A stretch of DNA of 64,000 bases from Globisporangium splendens (GCA_006386115.1 VFIW01000004.1:682001-746000), one strand, 5' to 3'; positions 14,987-26,323 are shown, counted from the first letter of the stretch. Program-made: numbers and translations. Notes: generated by a model not told the origin, from the letters alone.

Positions 14987-16830
14987 TCACATCCGGAACG
15001 TGTCGCTAGTCGACATGTTGCGGCGGAACAACGAGTTGGTTGGCGACGTGTTCGTGAGGCTCTTCTGCACCGTCGAGAGGAACCGCGCATCGACCGACGT
15101 CGACACGAGGTCGTACACTTCCTGCGTCAGTTGCGTGCGCTCCTGGCGGATCGCGACCACTTGCTCGGTGTGCGCGGCGATGTTGAACAGGAAGATCACG
15201 TTCTCGACAAACGAGCGGCTCTCTTCCAGCACGCGGATGTACGAGTACAGCAGCAGTGGGAGCCCCGCCGCGAGCGCGTACGCGTACGACGAACCCAAGA
15301 AGTACCACGTCACGAGCAGCAGCAGCAGCCAATGCACTGGCACCAAGATACTGTGACATAAATGAATCGAGATTGAGTTAGGAAGAGATAAAGCGGAAAA
15401 GGTACACACAGAATCAGATTGAGCGTACCCTGCGGCAAAGATCTTGAACATGGACTTGGACTCGACGAAGCCAGCCAGGCTGTTCAGCTTGTGACCTGCA
15501 AGGTAGCAAATTATAACAGATGGTTAGCCCCAATAAGTCCATTTCATGCGAGCACATTCTATTCTTCGCACGCACCGATGAAGTAGTAGGGAAAGTTGAG
15601 TAGGAACCCCGGCGTCGCGAGCGGCAGCAGCACGAGCAGGTACATGACGCGCTCGAGGAAGAGTTGGAGCACCGAGTTCTTCTGGATGGGCAGCAGAATA
15701 TCCTGGTCCTTCAACCGCAGCTTGTCCAATGCGCGCTTGTACTTTGCAACTTTGGAGCGTACCTCGTCGATTTTCGCTTTCTTCGTGGCGTCTTCCGGGT
15801 TGCTTTCGAGCAAATTAATGATGTGCTGCGTGAGGCGCACTTCCTTGTTCGCGTCGATCGACCCGGGCGTGTTCAGGAACAGTCGGCGCATCACGCGCGC
15901 GATGCGGATTGTGCTGAAGTCCGAGGCGTTGAGCGTCACGGCGTGCATCTTGTCCTCCAAGATGTGCGTCAAGCGCTTCACTTCGGCGTGGCCGTCCTCC
16001 TTGAACGCGTCCGAGTTGATGTCTTCAGGCGTGATCACGAGCGGAGTGCCGAACTCGAGCATCACTTGGCTATTACAGCAACATTCGCAATGAGGTCACG
16101 AAAGGCAGCAGAGCATGTGAAAGAAAGTGTAGAAAATGTCTGTACCTGCGGAAATGCTCCTTGTTGAAGTAGTTGAGCCCGACGGGGATGATCGGGATCG
16201 GCTGATCGTACTGCTTCACGAACCCCGTGGCGACGCGCACGACGCCTGTGCGCAGCGAGAGCATCTTCGGCGCCGTGTACGACGTGCCCTCGGGGAAGAG
16301 CAGCATGAGGTTGCCGCGCGCGAGCACCTGCCACGTGCGCTCGAACATCATGCGGTTCGCGGACTCGAGCTGTTCGGGCGTGAGGTTCGAGTCGACGTCT
16401 TCGAGGCTGTCGGCAGCCTTCCGCGGTCGGTACACGGGAACACACCCGAGTTTGTCCAAAATGAACGCAGCCACAGGGTTGGCAAACAACGAGCCTTTCA
16501 CCCACACGTACGGGTTCCGCCCCACGCGCGCGCACTCGGTGATCACCATGAGCGCGTCGACCACCATATTCGGATGGTTTGGACACAGAATCACGGGACC
16601 TAACGACACGTTGTTATCAGTCAACACGCACTCATCGGAGCCCCACAACAGCAACTAGACGCATATGCAGCGCGCGTACCTTCGCGCGGTAGGTTGTTGA
16701 TCTCGTAGAGCTCGATCTTGCGGAAGTACGTGTGCAGCAGTAGCCGCAGGAAGCGCGTGAGCACCGCGTACGCCTGCGTGAAGAGCACGACGGCCGCCAC
16801 CACGGGCCACAGCAGCGTCGACACCAGCAT
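14987..16830 (-). CDS. Glycerol-3-phosphate/DHAP acyltransferase-like membrane enzyme
   Basis: Five exons, 16830-16680, 16599-16146, 16069-15576, 15495-15429 and 15350-14987, encode 509 residues. The N-terminus is a membrane helix (LLWPVVAAVVLFTQAYAVL). The PlsC-type acyltransferase blocks follow: NHPNMVVDAL (HX4D catalytic motif, about residues 57-63), VYRPRKA, LFPEGTS (phosphate-binding block) and IIPVGLNYFN. The C-terminal third holds at least three further hydrophobic segments and a Ser/Thr-rich tail. This layout is that of yeast Gpt2/Sct1-type enzymes, which transfer an acyl chain to glycerol-3-phosphate or dihydroxyacetone phosphate in the ER, the first step of phospholipid and triacylglycerol synthesis. 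The acyl acceptor cannot be settled from sequence. The start precedes the first membrane helix. Confidence 0.88.
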
Positions 16831-19054
16831 TCTTTGCAGAGACAGCGATAGAGAGGACTGGGTGGAAGCGCGCAGATCCGGAAATGAATGAAGGCAGGCG
16901 GCATGCTGTTTGGGAAAACTCAGCTGGCGTAACCGGCCAATTTCGCCTATGCCGCACAATACTTGGGTTTTTGTATGGGAGTTATACAGTCACAGAGTCG
17001 CAAGTTGCATTTGTGCGGGAGCAGCAGTGGCGAGGTGAGGAAAGGCACACGTCGCACATGACGCGATGCAGAGTGATGGTGGACGATTGCAGTTGAGCGG
17101 CATGGGTGCGACGTCACACACCACCTTGTATACCTTATAAATAGTATATTGTTATATCGAGTATGATGCTATACCATATTGCATGTCTAATAACCTGTAT
17201 GGATTGATGCACTGGTCTGTCGGGTATAATGAATATTTGATGTGGATATGGTGTGGTGCATTGCATTGTTGACCTGCAAGCAATCTTTCGACGCTGTTGT
17301 GGTGGAACTCTCTTGCATCTTGATGCCACTGCAAGTTTATTTTCCGTGTGCTGTTTGTGTGTGTATGTGCTTGCGCAGTTGTCATTACTCCAGCGTCATT
17401 TCGTCTGCAGCTCTGTGTGTGGTTGGTCATTCGACTTTTTCGTAGCGAGCCCCCAATCTGACGTTTGGCTCTTTTTGTTGTTGGTCCATGTGTTGGATCA
17501 GAAGAGCACTTTGGAGTCTCTCATGTGCGTTGGACTATAAAGCGGACAAAATATCCAACACATGTCGCTGATAAATAAAGAATCTACGCGCGGTGTCCAA
17601 AGCCAGAATGAGAGCGAGCACTTGCAGTTGGCATCTCGGGATTTGCAGAACACGCTGGACCCCACACCACAAACGCACACATGCCCACATACGCAACCAA
17701 CGGCGAGCTAACGCGGTCGTAGCACCACATGGCAATCACCAAACAGCAGGCGCCACAGTCTTGAATATGTCGCTTTCGTGTATGCGTAAATGGACAAAAT
17801 GCAGCAAGCAAATCCAAGAAATGTCGAAAGCAACCTGTGAGACTACAGGCTGATGCATGAATTTCTTTCTGCATGAGCTGGCATGAGAATAACAGACAAA
17901 ATCCATCGGCGCCAGTATGCAATTCCGGAGGCATGCGCCAGTCGCAAAATTTCGATCAAGTGGGTGGTCTCCTTCCTCAGCCAAGACGGACAAAGAAAAT
18001 CCACTATAAATCACATCTGAGACACCAAAACCTGAAAAATAACTACCACCACAACAATAAACATGTGGAAGGCAAAGATCATGAAGACAAGGGCGACGAT
18101 GTCAAATGCCAGGAAACACGCTGGCTGCTGCTGACTGTGTTGGTCTGTTTGCCATCCATCCAAGACGAGTCACATCAAAGCCATCATTTTATGCACAGTA
18201 TGCAAATCCGGAGGTTTTTCGACTGACGTATTGCGAATGGTGGAATCCGTGGCGGCTGACGTTTGGGGTGCAGGGTGCGAGACAGGCCAGAACGTGTCCT
18301 TCTTGGAAAGTTGCTGACTTCCCCTCGTTGTCTTAACTGCCTCTGCTAATAGCTTCAATGCTCTCTGTATGCCTTACCAGCATTATTGCCAGACGCTTCA
18401 GTCATTTGTTTATGTACTGATTCTAAATAGCACAGTGAGATCGATTATATGCAGGTAAGTAACAAATATGATTTCTCCGCCCACGCGTTAGTGACCCTTG
18501 GCGAGTTTGTTTGCCGACTCGCTCTCTGCTGTTTTGCTTTTTGTTCCTTTTTTTTTTCTCCCATCTCCCCCCAGCGTTACTCATACGGATCAATCTATCT
18601 GTAGTCACGGATATATATCTAATAACCTTGCAGAATGCATAGCACTGGCATCAGTTGCAATGCGTTGCTTCGTATAGCACAGTTTCATATAAAGATGTGC
18701 CTGTTATAGTTGATTTAACACTCAGACTGCCGAATAGCGAGTGTGCTGTATTTCTAATCATCGTCGGACCCGCAACAGTCCGAATTAGTAAACGCGCCAG
18801 TCACTCGTTCTCTATTCAGTTCGGAATATTCGTGGGCGGTTCACGACGCCACCACATACTTCAGACCTCCCCCCCACCCCAACTCATCCGCTGGACCGCA
18901 TCGCGTGCGCTCTCTTAGTGCCGCCACTGCCGCCGCCGCCGGAGAGTACATCCGCCGTCCATATCCTCATACAGAGCACCACAGCGCTCTGTACGACGCA
19001 GCACCAGTCTCCTCCAATCTTAGGCTGTAAACGAAGAGCTACGACTCGACGACC
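16831..19054. other. Gene-poor 2.2-kb region
   Basis: This is the largest stretch without a confident gene apart from the left end. It is richer in A and T than its surroundings, especially 17120-17260 and 17990-18070. On the minus strand some hydrophobic stretches flanked by splice-like signals occur at about 18125-18032 and 17760-17640; they are discussed as a finding but cannot be joined into a gene. No tRNA, transposon end or long repeat is visible. The last 200 bp, with a C-rich tract at 18869-18882, should be the promoter of the PX gene. Confidence 0.4.
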
Positions 19055-19990
19055 ATGCAGCAAGAGCGCGCGTTCCAGAGCGGCGTGCAGGTGTTCATCC
19101 CCGCGGCGCTGAACCGGCCCACGCACACGCTCTACAGCATCTGCATGGTGGTGCAGCCGACGGCGCAGGAGTGGACCGTGAACCGCCGGTACTCGCAGTT
19201 CCTGCAGCTCAAGAAGGACCTGCTCGCGACGCTCGCCGGCAAGGGTCGGTGTCCCGGGTGTGCGTCGTTCCACATCGCGCTGAGCAAGTTCGCGTTCCCG
19301 CCCAAGGCGCTCATGCGCACCAACTCGGTCGTGCGCAAGCGCGTGACGGCGCTGCAGGACTTCCTCAAGTTCCTCGTTGAGCGCATCTTCAACGACCTGC
19401 CCAAGTGCGCGATCTGCGGTGACGACGTCAAGAAGATGGTGCGCCCGTTCCTGATCCGCGGCGCGCAGCCCATCGGCCCGTCCATCGTGACCAAGATCAA
19501 CGCGTCGCTGTCGCTGCAGTCGTACGCGTACGTTCCGCGCACCATTCCAGGACCCGGAAACCCGCCGGTCAAGCCGAAGAACAAAAATTTGGACAGCAGC
19601 ACGATCAGCAATAGCACGCAGTCGGACGACTCGTACTCGTCCACACGGCGCAACGACTCGGACCCGGTCATGGAGCTGCCGTCGAGTCCGTCGGCGTCCG
19701 AGGCTGGTCACCAGAGCAGCGCCAGCAGCAGTAGAAGCAGCGAGGACTCGTACGGCAAGGACTTTGGCGATGAGCGCTGCCACGACTCGAAGGTGCCGCT
19801 CGAGGAGGCGATCAAGCAGGTGGTGCTCCCCAAGGGGATGTCGGCGACGTACGAGGAAGTGCTCATCCGCCTGAGCTCTATGTGGGACGCGTACGAGGAC
19901 ACGGAGGCCGTGCTGGCGTCGCTCTCGCCCGACCGTCGCTCCAAGCGCTTGTCCGCGACGAGGGAGTCCGTGGACGAAGTCTCGTTCTAA
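19055..19990 (+). CDS. PX-domain protein
   Basis: Single exon, 311 residues. The N-terminal 130 residues form a phox-homology domain: VQVFIPAAL, TLYSICMVV, then the diagnostic WTVNRRYSQFLQLKKDL (the RRYSQF arginine contacts the lipid 3-phosphate), a FPPKALMR proline-rich turn and VTALQDFLKFL. Two CxxC pairs (CPGC and CAIC) lie within and just after this region, which is unusual and may bind a metal. The rest is Ser-rich low-complexity sequence with a short conserved-looking helix near the C-terminus. PX domains bring proteins to phosphoinositide membranes, mostly endosomes. High GC at third codon positions supports a real gene. It converges on ftsZ with 180 bp between stops. Confidence 0.88.
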   Translation: MQQERAFQSGVQVFIPAALNRPTHTLYSICMVVQPTAQEWTVNRRYSQFLQLKKDLLATLAGKGRCPGCASFHIALSKFAFPPKALMRTNSVVRKRVTALQDFLKFLVERIFNDLPKCAICGDDVKKMVRPFLIRGAQPIGPSIVTKINASLSLQSYAYVPRTIPGPGNPPVKPKNKNLDSSTISNSTQSDDSYSSTRRNDSDPVMELPSSPSASEAGHQSSASSSRSSEDSYGKDFGDERCHDSKVPLEEAIKQVVLPKGMSATYEEVLIRLSSMWDAYEDTEAVLASLSPDRRSKRLSATRESVDEVSF

Positions 19991-20170
19991 GAAAACAAAA
20001 GACAACTAATGTATTGGGTGGACACCCACATACACACACATATATATATATCCACAATGGCGACGGCACCATAAACGAAATTTTTGTTATAAGCTCAATC
20101 AACAAAACCATAGACGCTCCTTGTTTTGTGTGTGTGGTGAACGCGGTATCGGGTCTTTTGTCTCTATTGC

Positions 20171-22323
20171 TCACTTTTTGTCGGGGTCCGCGATGCCCGT
20201 GGCTACGATCGAGACGCGGATCTTGCCGTTGAGCGATTCATCAAAGGACGAGCCGAAAATGATGTTCGCATGTGGGTCTTCGAGCTCCTGTGCATATTCA
20301 TAAACACACAGTAATCCTAGTGAGTCGCGCGTAACTGCATCTTGGGCACTTGGAGTACATTCTAACGCACCTTTGTGACACGTTCGCCGGCTTCGTCGAC
20401 TTCGAAAAGCGTGAGATCGGATCCGCCCGTGATGTTGACGAGCAATCCCTTGGCATCCTGTTTAAACAAAGCAGCAAAATGGATCAGAACCTTCAGACCA
20501 AACAACAGCAAACAGTCGTGTGTACCTTGATCGAGATGTCACCGAGCAGCGGGTTCGCCAGGGCCATTTCAGCAGCACGCAATGCACTGTCGGATCACAT
20601 TCACAGAGAAAAGATAACCATCTGAACCCCCACATATTCCTCCTATTTGATCCTGAAGGGAGTGTGCGTACCGGTTGTCGCCTTCTGCTTCGCCGCTTCC
20701 CATCATCGCATTGCCCATGTTGGACATGACCTACGAATTGGATCAAGAATGCGAATTATCGTCATGAGCCATCATGAATCACGCATGGTCCTTGTTCCAC
20801 AAGGATGCACATGCAAGCACGTACGGACTGCACGTCGGCGAAATCGAGGTTGATCAGCCCCGGCATGACCATCAGGTCCGAGATGTTCTTGACGCCATCC
20901 AAGAGCACGTCATCAGCCAGTCTGTCACAGGCAACGAATACCGCCACGATATTATACACAACGTTACTGCACGCACTGACCAATGACGAAGGAATAAGTC
21001 ACGCAATTTCGTACCGGAAGGCGTCCATGAGGGACGTGCGCTCGGTCGACATGTTGAACAAGTTCTGGTTCGGGATCACGATCATCGTGTCGACGCTCTG
21101 CTTGAGCTCCGAGAGACCGTACTCGGCGAGCTTCGATCGGTTGTTGCCTTCAAAGCGGAACGGCTGGCAGGAGGGAAGAAAATAAGCACAGAATACACGG
21201 GATTAGATCTCATTCAACTGCCAATACGCATGTTGTTTCCCGTCTGTAAGCACCACGAACCTTGGTGACAACAGCGACCGTGAGGATGCCGGCTTCCACG
21301 GCAGCTTGCGCGATGACGGGAGCAGCGCCAGTACCGGTACCTCCACCCATACCAGCCGTCACGAACATCTTTAAAAGCGCAAAGAGCACATTGTTAGCAC
21401 TGGAAATACGACTCTTCCACCCACATTGGCAGACATTTGAGTGCAAAGCAACTCCGTACCATGTTCGCTCCCTTGACGCGCTCCATGATCTCATCAATCG
21501 CAGACTCCGCAGCTTCGCGACTGATTCACCGTCATATAGAACACAACAACCACAGCCGAGTGAGATATCGAACGCTACTTCATGTCCATGCAATGCCTCC
21601 TGCTGATAAACGTACCCGACTTCCGGGTTCGCGCCACAACCGAGTCCGCCCGTGAGCTCTGGTCCCATCTGCACGCGGTTCTCCGTGAGCGTCGTGCGCA
21701 GATGCTGCGCGTCCGTGTTGCACACAAGGAACTCGACACCCTGCAAGCCGCGCGCAATCATGTTGTTCACTAAAGCACCACAGACACGACGCCAACATGT
21801 CATAAGATATCTCAATTCAACGCATTTAGAGCATACGACAACGCAGGCCACGCACCTGCATTTCCACCAGCACCACCGACACCAACAACCACGATCTTTG
21901 GCGCAAACGCAGACAGATCCTGCGTGTCGTGCGTCTGCGAGAGCCACAGAGGCTGCGTGGACGCAACCACGACTGGCAACTCGACCTGCGGCTCAGCAGA
22001 CGCCTCCGACGCCTTATCAGCAGCAGCAGACACAGACTCCACTACGTCCTCTCCCTTGCGCGACTTCTTGAAGCCCTGCATCCACGCACGCGCATTCAAA
22101 TATGCACATACAATGCCATTAGGAACTAAAGAACAGCACGACACAACGATCGGATCTTTGGACACCGAGAGCGTACCATTCGCAGCGCGGCAGCCGCAGC
22201 GTCCGTGGCCGCCGTCGAGAACGCGAGCCGCTGCGTCGCAGCGCCAGCGAACGCGCAGCGCTTGGCCACGGGGCTCGTCTTGAAGAGCCGCGCCGCCGCA
22301 CTTCGCACCGGCAGCAGCACCAT
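20171..22323 (-). CDS. ftsZ: Mitochondrial-type FtsZ division GTPase
   Basis: Eleven exons: 22323-22177, 22075-21856, 21769-21616, 21520-21460, 21368-21261, 21163-21015, 20921-20825, 20730-20672, 20586-20526, 20457-20371 and 20287-20171, together exactly 420 codons (419 residues). The bacterial FtsZ landmarks are all present: [17 protein letters not shown], the GTP-binding GGGTGTG tubulin signature (about residues 202-208), VTKPFRFEG, and [19 protein letters not shown]. The N-terminus ([19 protein letters not shown] and a Ser/Ala/Arg-rich continuation) has the character of a mitochondrial targeting peptide. Stramenopiles and some other protists keep this alpha-proteobacterial protein to form the ring that divides mitochondria. 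The sequence ends soon after the core fold, with no long C-terminal tail, so it is probably the tail-less type. The gene has the most introns together with the HECT gene. Confidence 0.95.
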
Positions 22324-22657
22324 TTTCCCTTTCGATCAGATCAACGTCGGAATTCAAGATCAAGCGCATCAAATTGGCTGAGACGCAAGCTCACCCACGC
22401 GTTCAAGCACAAAAAACCTCCGAGGTTTTATTCTTGAAATTAGAGGAAAGCGCCAAGTGAAGTCATGCTGTGTTCACATCATCTCTGACAATGAGTAAGA
22501 GAGCGATAACGACCAAGTACGTTATTTACGGAATATTGCTTCAATTGAAAAACTGTTCTAAAACTGTGTGCCTATTATTAAGAGGTGTATCCATTATAAG
22601 AAAGATGCAGTTGTGTTGAGCTCGAAAGCAACCCACAGTCATCATCACTGTGGAAGC
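22324..22657. promoter_or_regulatory. Upstream region of ftsZ
   Basis: This 334-bp spacer lies between the ftsZ start and the end of the next minus-strand gene. The distal part, about 22430-22620, is AT-rich. No coding frame is seen. It presumably contains the ftsZ promoter and the terminator of the MDH1B-like gene; no specific site was recognised. Confidence 0.35.
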
Positions 22658-23258
22658 TCAACGCAAAGCTGTCGTCGCTGCTCTTCCATGATGCTGGGGC
22701 TGCTGCGCGCGCATCTCGTCCATGTTGGCCTTGATGTGGAGCATCACCTCGGTGTCGCTCAGGTCCAGCTGCACGCCGTAGTGGTGCTGCACGAACGTCG
22801 AGAACGCGTCCACGTCCGTGCAGAGCAGCCTGCCGGTGTCCGCCCACACGATGACATCACAGATCACGAGGTGCGACGACGTCGGCACGCAGAAGCTTCA
22901 TGACACAATTGCATGCGCATTCATGAAGTCACCGTGAGCCTCGCTCAATGGCAATACGAATGACGCCACACACGCGACAGTGATGCGCACCAAATGCCTA
23001 CAAGACGTACCCATGGATACGCGTGAGCTCGGCGGCTTCGACTGGCCATTGGTCCTGACGGAACGGCGTCTTGGTCGCACTGAAATCCGGCAGCGTCCCT
23101 GCGAGAATGTCTACACATTGGACCACATAATGCACGTTAGTGAGCGGTCAGTGGCGCATAACTCGAGTAGGTGTGTTGGGGTTGCATGTACCGAGAAGCC
23201 GCTCGCAGATCGCGTACCCTTCGCTGTTGACTCGCCCCGCGAGATTGTAGTGCACCAT
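22658..23258 (-). CDS. Small stand-alone protein matching the N-terminal domain of MDH1B
   Basis: Three exons, 23258-23192, 23110-23011 and 22895-22658, encode 134 residues. The beginning, VHYNLAGRVNSEGYAICERL followed by a DILAGTLPDF stretch, aligns with the start of animal putative malate dehydrogenase 1B, which begins with a similar LAGR, YA and LPDF pattern. A later part, DVIVWADTGRLL then HHYGVQLDL, matches the MDH1B region just before its dehydrogenase fold. The catalytic Rossmann and malate-dehydrogenase parts are absent: a stop follows, and the next gene begins 268 bp upstream of the start. MDH1B is associated with cilia in animals; a role here in flagellate zoospores is speculation. 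The similarity was judged from memory and should be checked. Confidence 0.65.
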
Positions 23259-23526
23259 GATGGACGAATATGTGTATATGGCACGTCTCCCGGTAGTACG
23301 AGCACGAATGCGTACTGCTCGCAGCCTTGGCTCCATTGGCTGCATGCGGAGGTCAGAAAATGAGGTTGAGGGCGTCCTCCGACGGATCAGATTTGAAGAC
23401 GATGCTTGGCTCCCAGATGGCTACCTTTTTGTGTCCACGTGGACGCTCTTAATTCTCTCAAAAAGACACCGTTGCATTCCTTCTTTTCTCTATTGATGTA
23501 TCAGCAAAGCAGTATAGCACTTCCAC

Positions 23527-25848
23527 TTAACGCGCAGCATTTGCGGGACCATTCTGTTGTTGCTGCTCGCGGTGCTTCTTCGCGTCGACGCCTACGCGCT
23601 TGTGCTTCTTGCTCTCGGTCTTGTTGAGCCCGCGGAACTTCTTCTTGTCGTTCTGGGACATCATGTTCGGGTTGCGGCATCCCGTGCCGCCTTCCCAATA
23701 CGACGTCACGATCTTCTTGCGGCCGACTTCGTTGCCGCAGCTGCACTCCTTGATCGCGCTTGACTGCTCCTTGGAACAGAGACCGCAGATCATGCGACTC
23801 GCGATCTTTCCCATGTTGGCCTGGGGGCAATCGCTCGAGTCGTGGCACACGTCGCATGGGAACGCCTTCCCACAGCATTGGAAGCGGAACCACCGGAACG
23901 AATGCTTGTAATGCTCGCAGACCCCTTTCTGAGGCAACGGCTGGCCGAGCACAAAATTCTCGATCACCTTTTTCATCTCTCCTTGTTTTTGCTTCGTCTT
24001 GGGTGATAGTTGAGACGACAAAGACGCATTGGCTTTGCTACCTGAAGTAGCGTTGCCTGACACGTGACCGACTACGTACCGCTTGATCATCAACGCCAGC
24101 TTGGTGTGGCAAGAAAAGCACGCGCGCTCCGATCGACGCCCAGGCATGACGCTCGGGAACAGCACCTCATTCCCACACTCCAAACACGTGACAAGCAGTT
24201 CACTAGGAACAACGTCGACGACGCCACAGTTCTCGTTTGTGTCCACGTACGCCAAGATAGAGCTCCCAGCGTGGGCAAACACTGGTCGCAAGCTCACTAA
24301 ATGAAGTACGCTGCATCGCGGACACCACTTGCGAATGCTCGCACAATCTAAACCGAGCTTTGCGTCAAACTTGAGTGGGCAGTTGTTGCATTGTACTTGA
24401 CACACGAGTCGGTGAGGGATGAGCGTGCCAATCTGGTGAAGAAACAGGTCCTCAAGTCGAATTTGTGATCCTGTCACCTCGGGTTCCGTTTGAATGGGGA
24501 CACGATTGTCGGAAACGATGATTCGCTTGTCGATAGCTGCATGAGCTTCTTCTCCTTCTTCTTCTTCTGCCTCCTTCGCCTTGGTATCCTCTGCCACGGC
24601 AGATGCTGGTTGTTCATCACGCACGATTTGGCACAGATGCTTGAATCGGTCGATGCACTCGTTGAGCGATTTCCCATTCACTTCACTCGCAATGCTGATC
24701 CACCGGATCTTCTTGTCCATTGTCGCTGGGTATTTCTTCAATGCATCATCGAGCGCTTTTTGTTGCGACTCAGACCATTCTTCACTGGAAGCAGGCTTCT
24801 CAGTCGCTGAAGTGGTTGCACCATCGAGTTTTTCCTGTTCAGTAGCATCTACTGGTGCCTTGAGCACTTTGATGACAATGCCGCTGCTTTTCTGCTTCTT
24901 CTCCTTTTCTGCATCTTGATCGGCATCTTCCTTGGCTTTAGGTTCATGCAAGAGTTTGCATTTTTCGCCATCTCTGCACTTGTTTCGAGCAAAGAACTTA
25001 CACGGTCGCGGCTTCTTGGTCTTTTTCGGCTTCGACTCGACAGGAGACGGGTTGCTGACCTTGTCTTCCTTCTTCTTGCTGTGCTTCTGGCTTGTAGCTG
25101 CAGCTGTGCTCTGCTCCTTGCGCTCGTCTGAATCGGTAGCAGCATCTACGGCTTCACCTGCTGTTGTCCCTGGCTTTGGTGTCTTCGATTTCTTGATGTC
25201 ATGTGAAAACTTGCAATTCTCGCCACTCTTACAGCTCTGACGCAAGAAAAACCTGCATGGTTTTCGAGAAGAGTCCTTCTTTTGCTTTGTCTTTCCCGCT
25301 GCATGCTTGTCCTCTTCCGGAGTCGTCTCTGGAGTAGTCGCAGTCGGAAGAGGATCGATATTCGCAGTGCTCGATGCATCTGGACTTTTCACTTGACCCT
25401 GCTGTGTCTCGGCCACATTCGTGACTTCACTAGTCACCACTTCGCCGGTTGACATCATCAGCGGATAGAACTTATTATCCAGCCACGTCAACAACTTGCG
25501 CAGCGACAACGTGCCTCGCAGCTCCTTGGCGCGTCGGCGCATCGCCGCATCAATCACATCAAACTGCGCAGCACTCAAGCGGCTCTTGTAATGTTGGAGA
25601 TCAAACGCAGGCTCCTCCTCCGGGTACCCAGTTGGCAATTCGATCAGCAGCTCGGTTTCACCTTTGAACTGCTCGGGGAGGTCGGGATCCGAGAGACTCG
25701 CAAAGCAGCGCAAGCGCGTGGTCTTGTCGGTGTTGTCATCTTCAGCTGCGATCCGCTGTGCGTGGTAGCGCCGCTGGACGGCCGCCCACTCCTTCTGCAG
25801 CGCGTCTTGCAGTGCCGGCTGCTGCTGCGATGTAGTAGCGTCCGCCAT
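23527..25848 (-). CDS. RWD, two CCCH, SANT and CHY zinc-finger protein
   Basis: Single exon; 773 residues from the ATG at 25848 (the frame is open 39 codons further up). Domains in order: an RWD-like fold (about 1-115, with LIELPTGYPEEEPAF); a first CCCH finger with CRFFLRQSCKSGENCKFSH (about 198-216); a second with CKFFARNKCRDGEKCKLLH (about 283-301); a SANT/Myb-like helix set (about 354-410, WSESQQKALDDAL then RWISIASEV); and a CHY zinc finger at the C-terminus (about 645-710: CEHYKHSF, CCGKAFPCDVCH, MICGLCSKEQ). Additional CxxC pairs lie between SANT and CHY. CCCH fingers suggest RNA binding; CHY fingers occur in ubiquitin ligases and in mitochondrial import helpers. I do not know its function. 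It is divergent from the ubiquitin-fold/CW gene. Confidence 0.85.
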   Translation of the reverse strand: MADATTSQQQPALQDALQKEWAAVQRRYHAQRIAAEDDNTDKTTRLRCFASLSDPDLPEQFKGETELLIELPTGYPEEEPAFDLQHYKSRLSAAQFDVIDAAMRRRAKELRGTLSLRKLLTWLDNKFYPLMMSTGEVVTSEVTNVAETQQGQVKSPDASSTANIDPLPTATTPETTPEEDKHAAGKTKQKKDSSRKPCRFFLRQSCKSGENCKFSHDIKKSKTPKPGTTAGEAVDAATDSDERKEQSTAAATSQKHSKKKEDKVSNPSPVESKPKKTKKPRPCKFFARNKCRDGEKCKLLHEPKAKEDADQDAEKEKKQKSSGIVIKVLKAPVDATEQEKLDGATTSATEKPASSEEWSESQQKALDDALKKYPATMDKKIRWISIASEVNGKSLNECIDRFKHLCQIVRDEQPASAVAEDTKAKEAEEEEGEEAHAAIDKRIIVSDNRVPIQTEPEVTGSQIRLEDLFLHQIGTLIPHRLVCQVQCNNCPLKFDAKLGLDCASIRKWCPRCSVLHLVSLRPVFAHAGSSILAYVDTNENCGVVDVVPSELLVTCLECGNEVLFPSVMPGRRSERACFSCHTKLALMIKRYVVGHVSGNATSGSKANASLSSQLSPKTKQKQGEMKKVIENFVLGQPLPQKGVCEHYKHSFRWFRFQCCGKAFPCDVCHDSSDCPQANMGKIASRMICGLCSKEQSSAIKECSCGNEVGRKKIVTSYWEGGTGCRNPNMMSQNDKKKFRGLNKTESKKHKRVGVDAKKHREQQQQNGPANAAR

Positions 25849-26323
25849 CTCCTGTTTAATGCGGTGCTGGTGTTGGTGCTTCTCTATGGACGTCCTTGTG
25901 GCGCTTGTCGCTTGTTGCAGTGCGGCGCAAAAACCGAAATGGCTGCTTCCCTGCCACATGCACACACATGATCATCACATGAGAGCGACCAGCACTCTTG
26001 CATTTTTCTAGATCGTGACATCTGATTGGTGGAAAAAAGGCGAGAGAATGCATGTCGATCGATTTCTCTCGGAACGTTCGATTTGGTCCGAGTCAAGTGC
26101 GAACTTAGTGACAGTTGCCGAACTTGCAGCAAAAAGGGATATCATTTCAGAAGAGCAAGGCATGTTCCAGTATTTAGACTTTTCACTTTTGCACACATGT
26201 TTGAGGACTAATTCTGGAAAACAAAGCTTCAAGAATTAATTCTGAAAGTCCCTGAACTTTGAATTTGCAGTTTTGCTCGTTGGGATCAATCAATCGACTT
26301 GGGTGAAGACGAAGTCGCTGGGC
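25849..26323. promoter_or_regulatory. Divergent promoter region
   Basis: This 475-bp spacer separates the starts of the zinc-finger gene (minus) and the ubiquitin-fold/CW gene (plus). It has no coding similarity and becomes AT-rich towards the plus-strand gene. The promoter role is inferred from orientation. Confidence 0.4.

Noticed and set aside
18884..20005. 373-residue open frame on the minus strand
   Set aside because: It is a shadow of the PX-domain gene, with Arg/His/Leu-rich composition and no family match.
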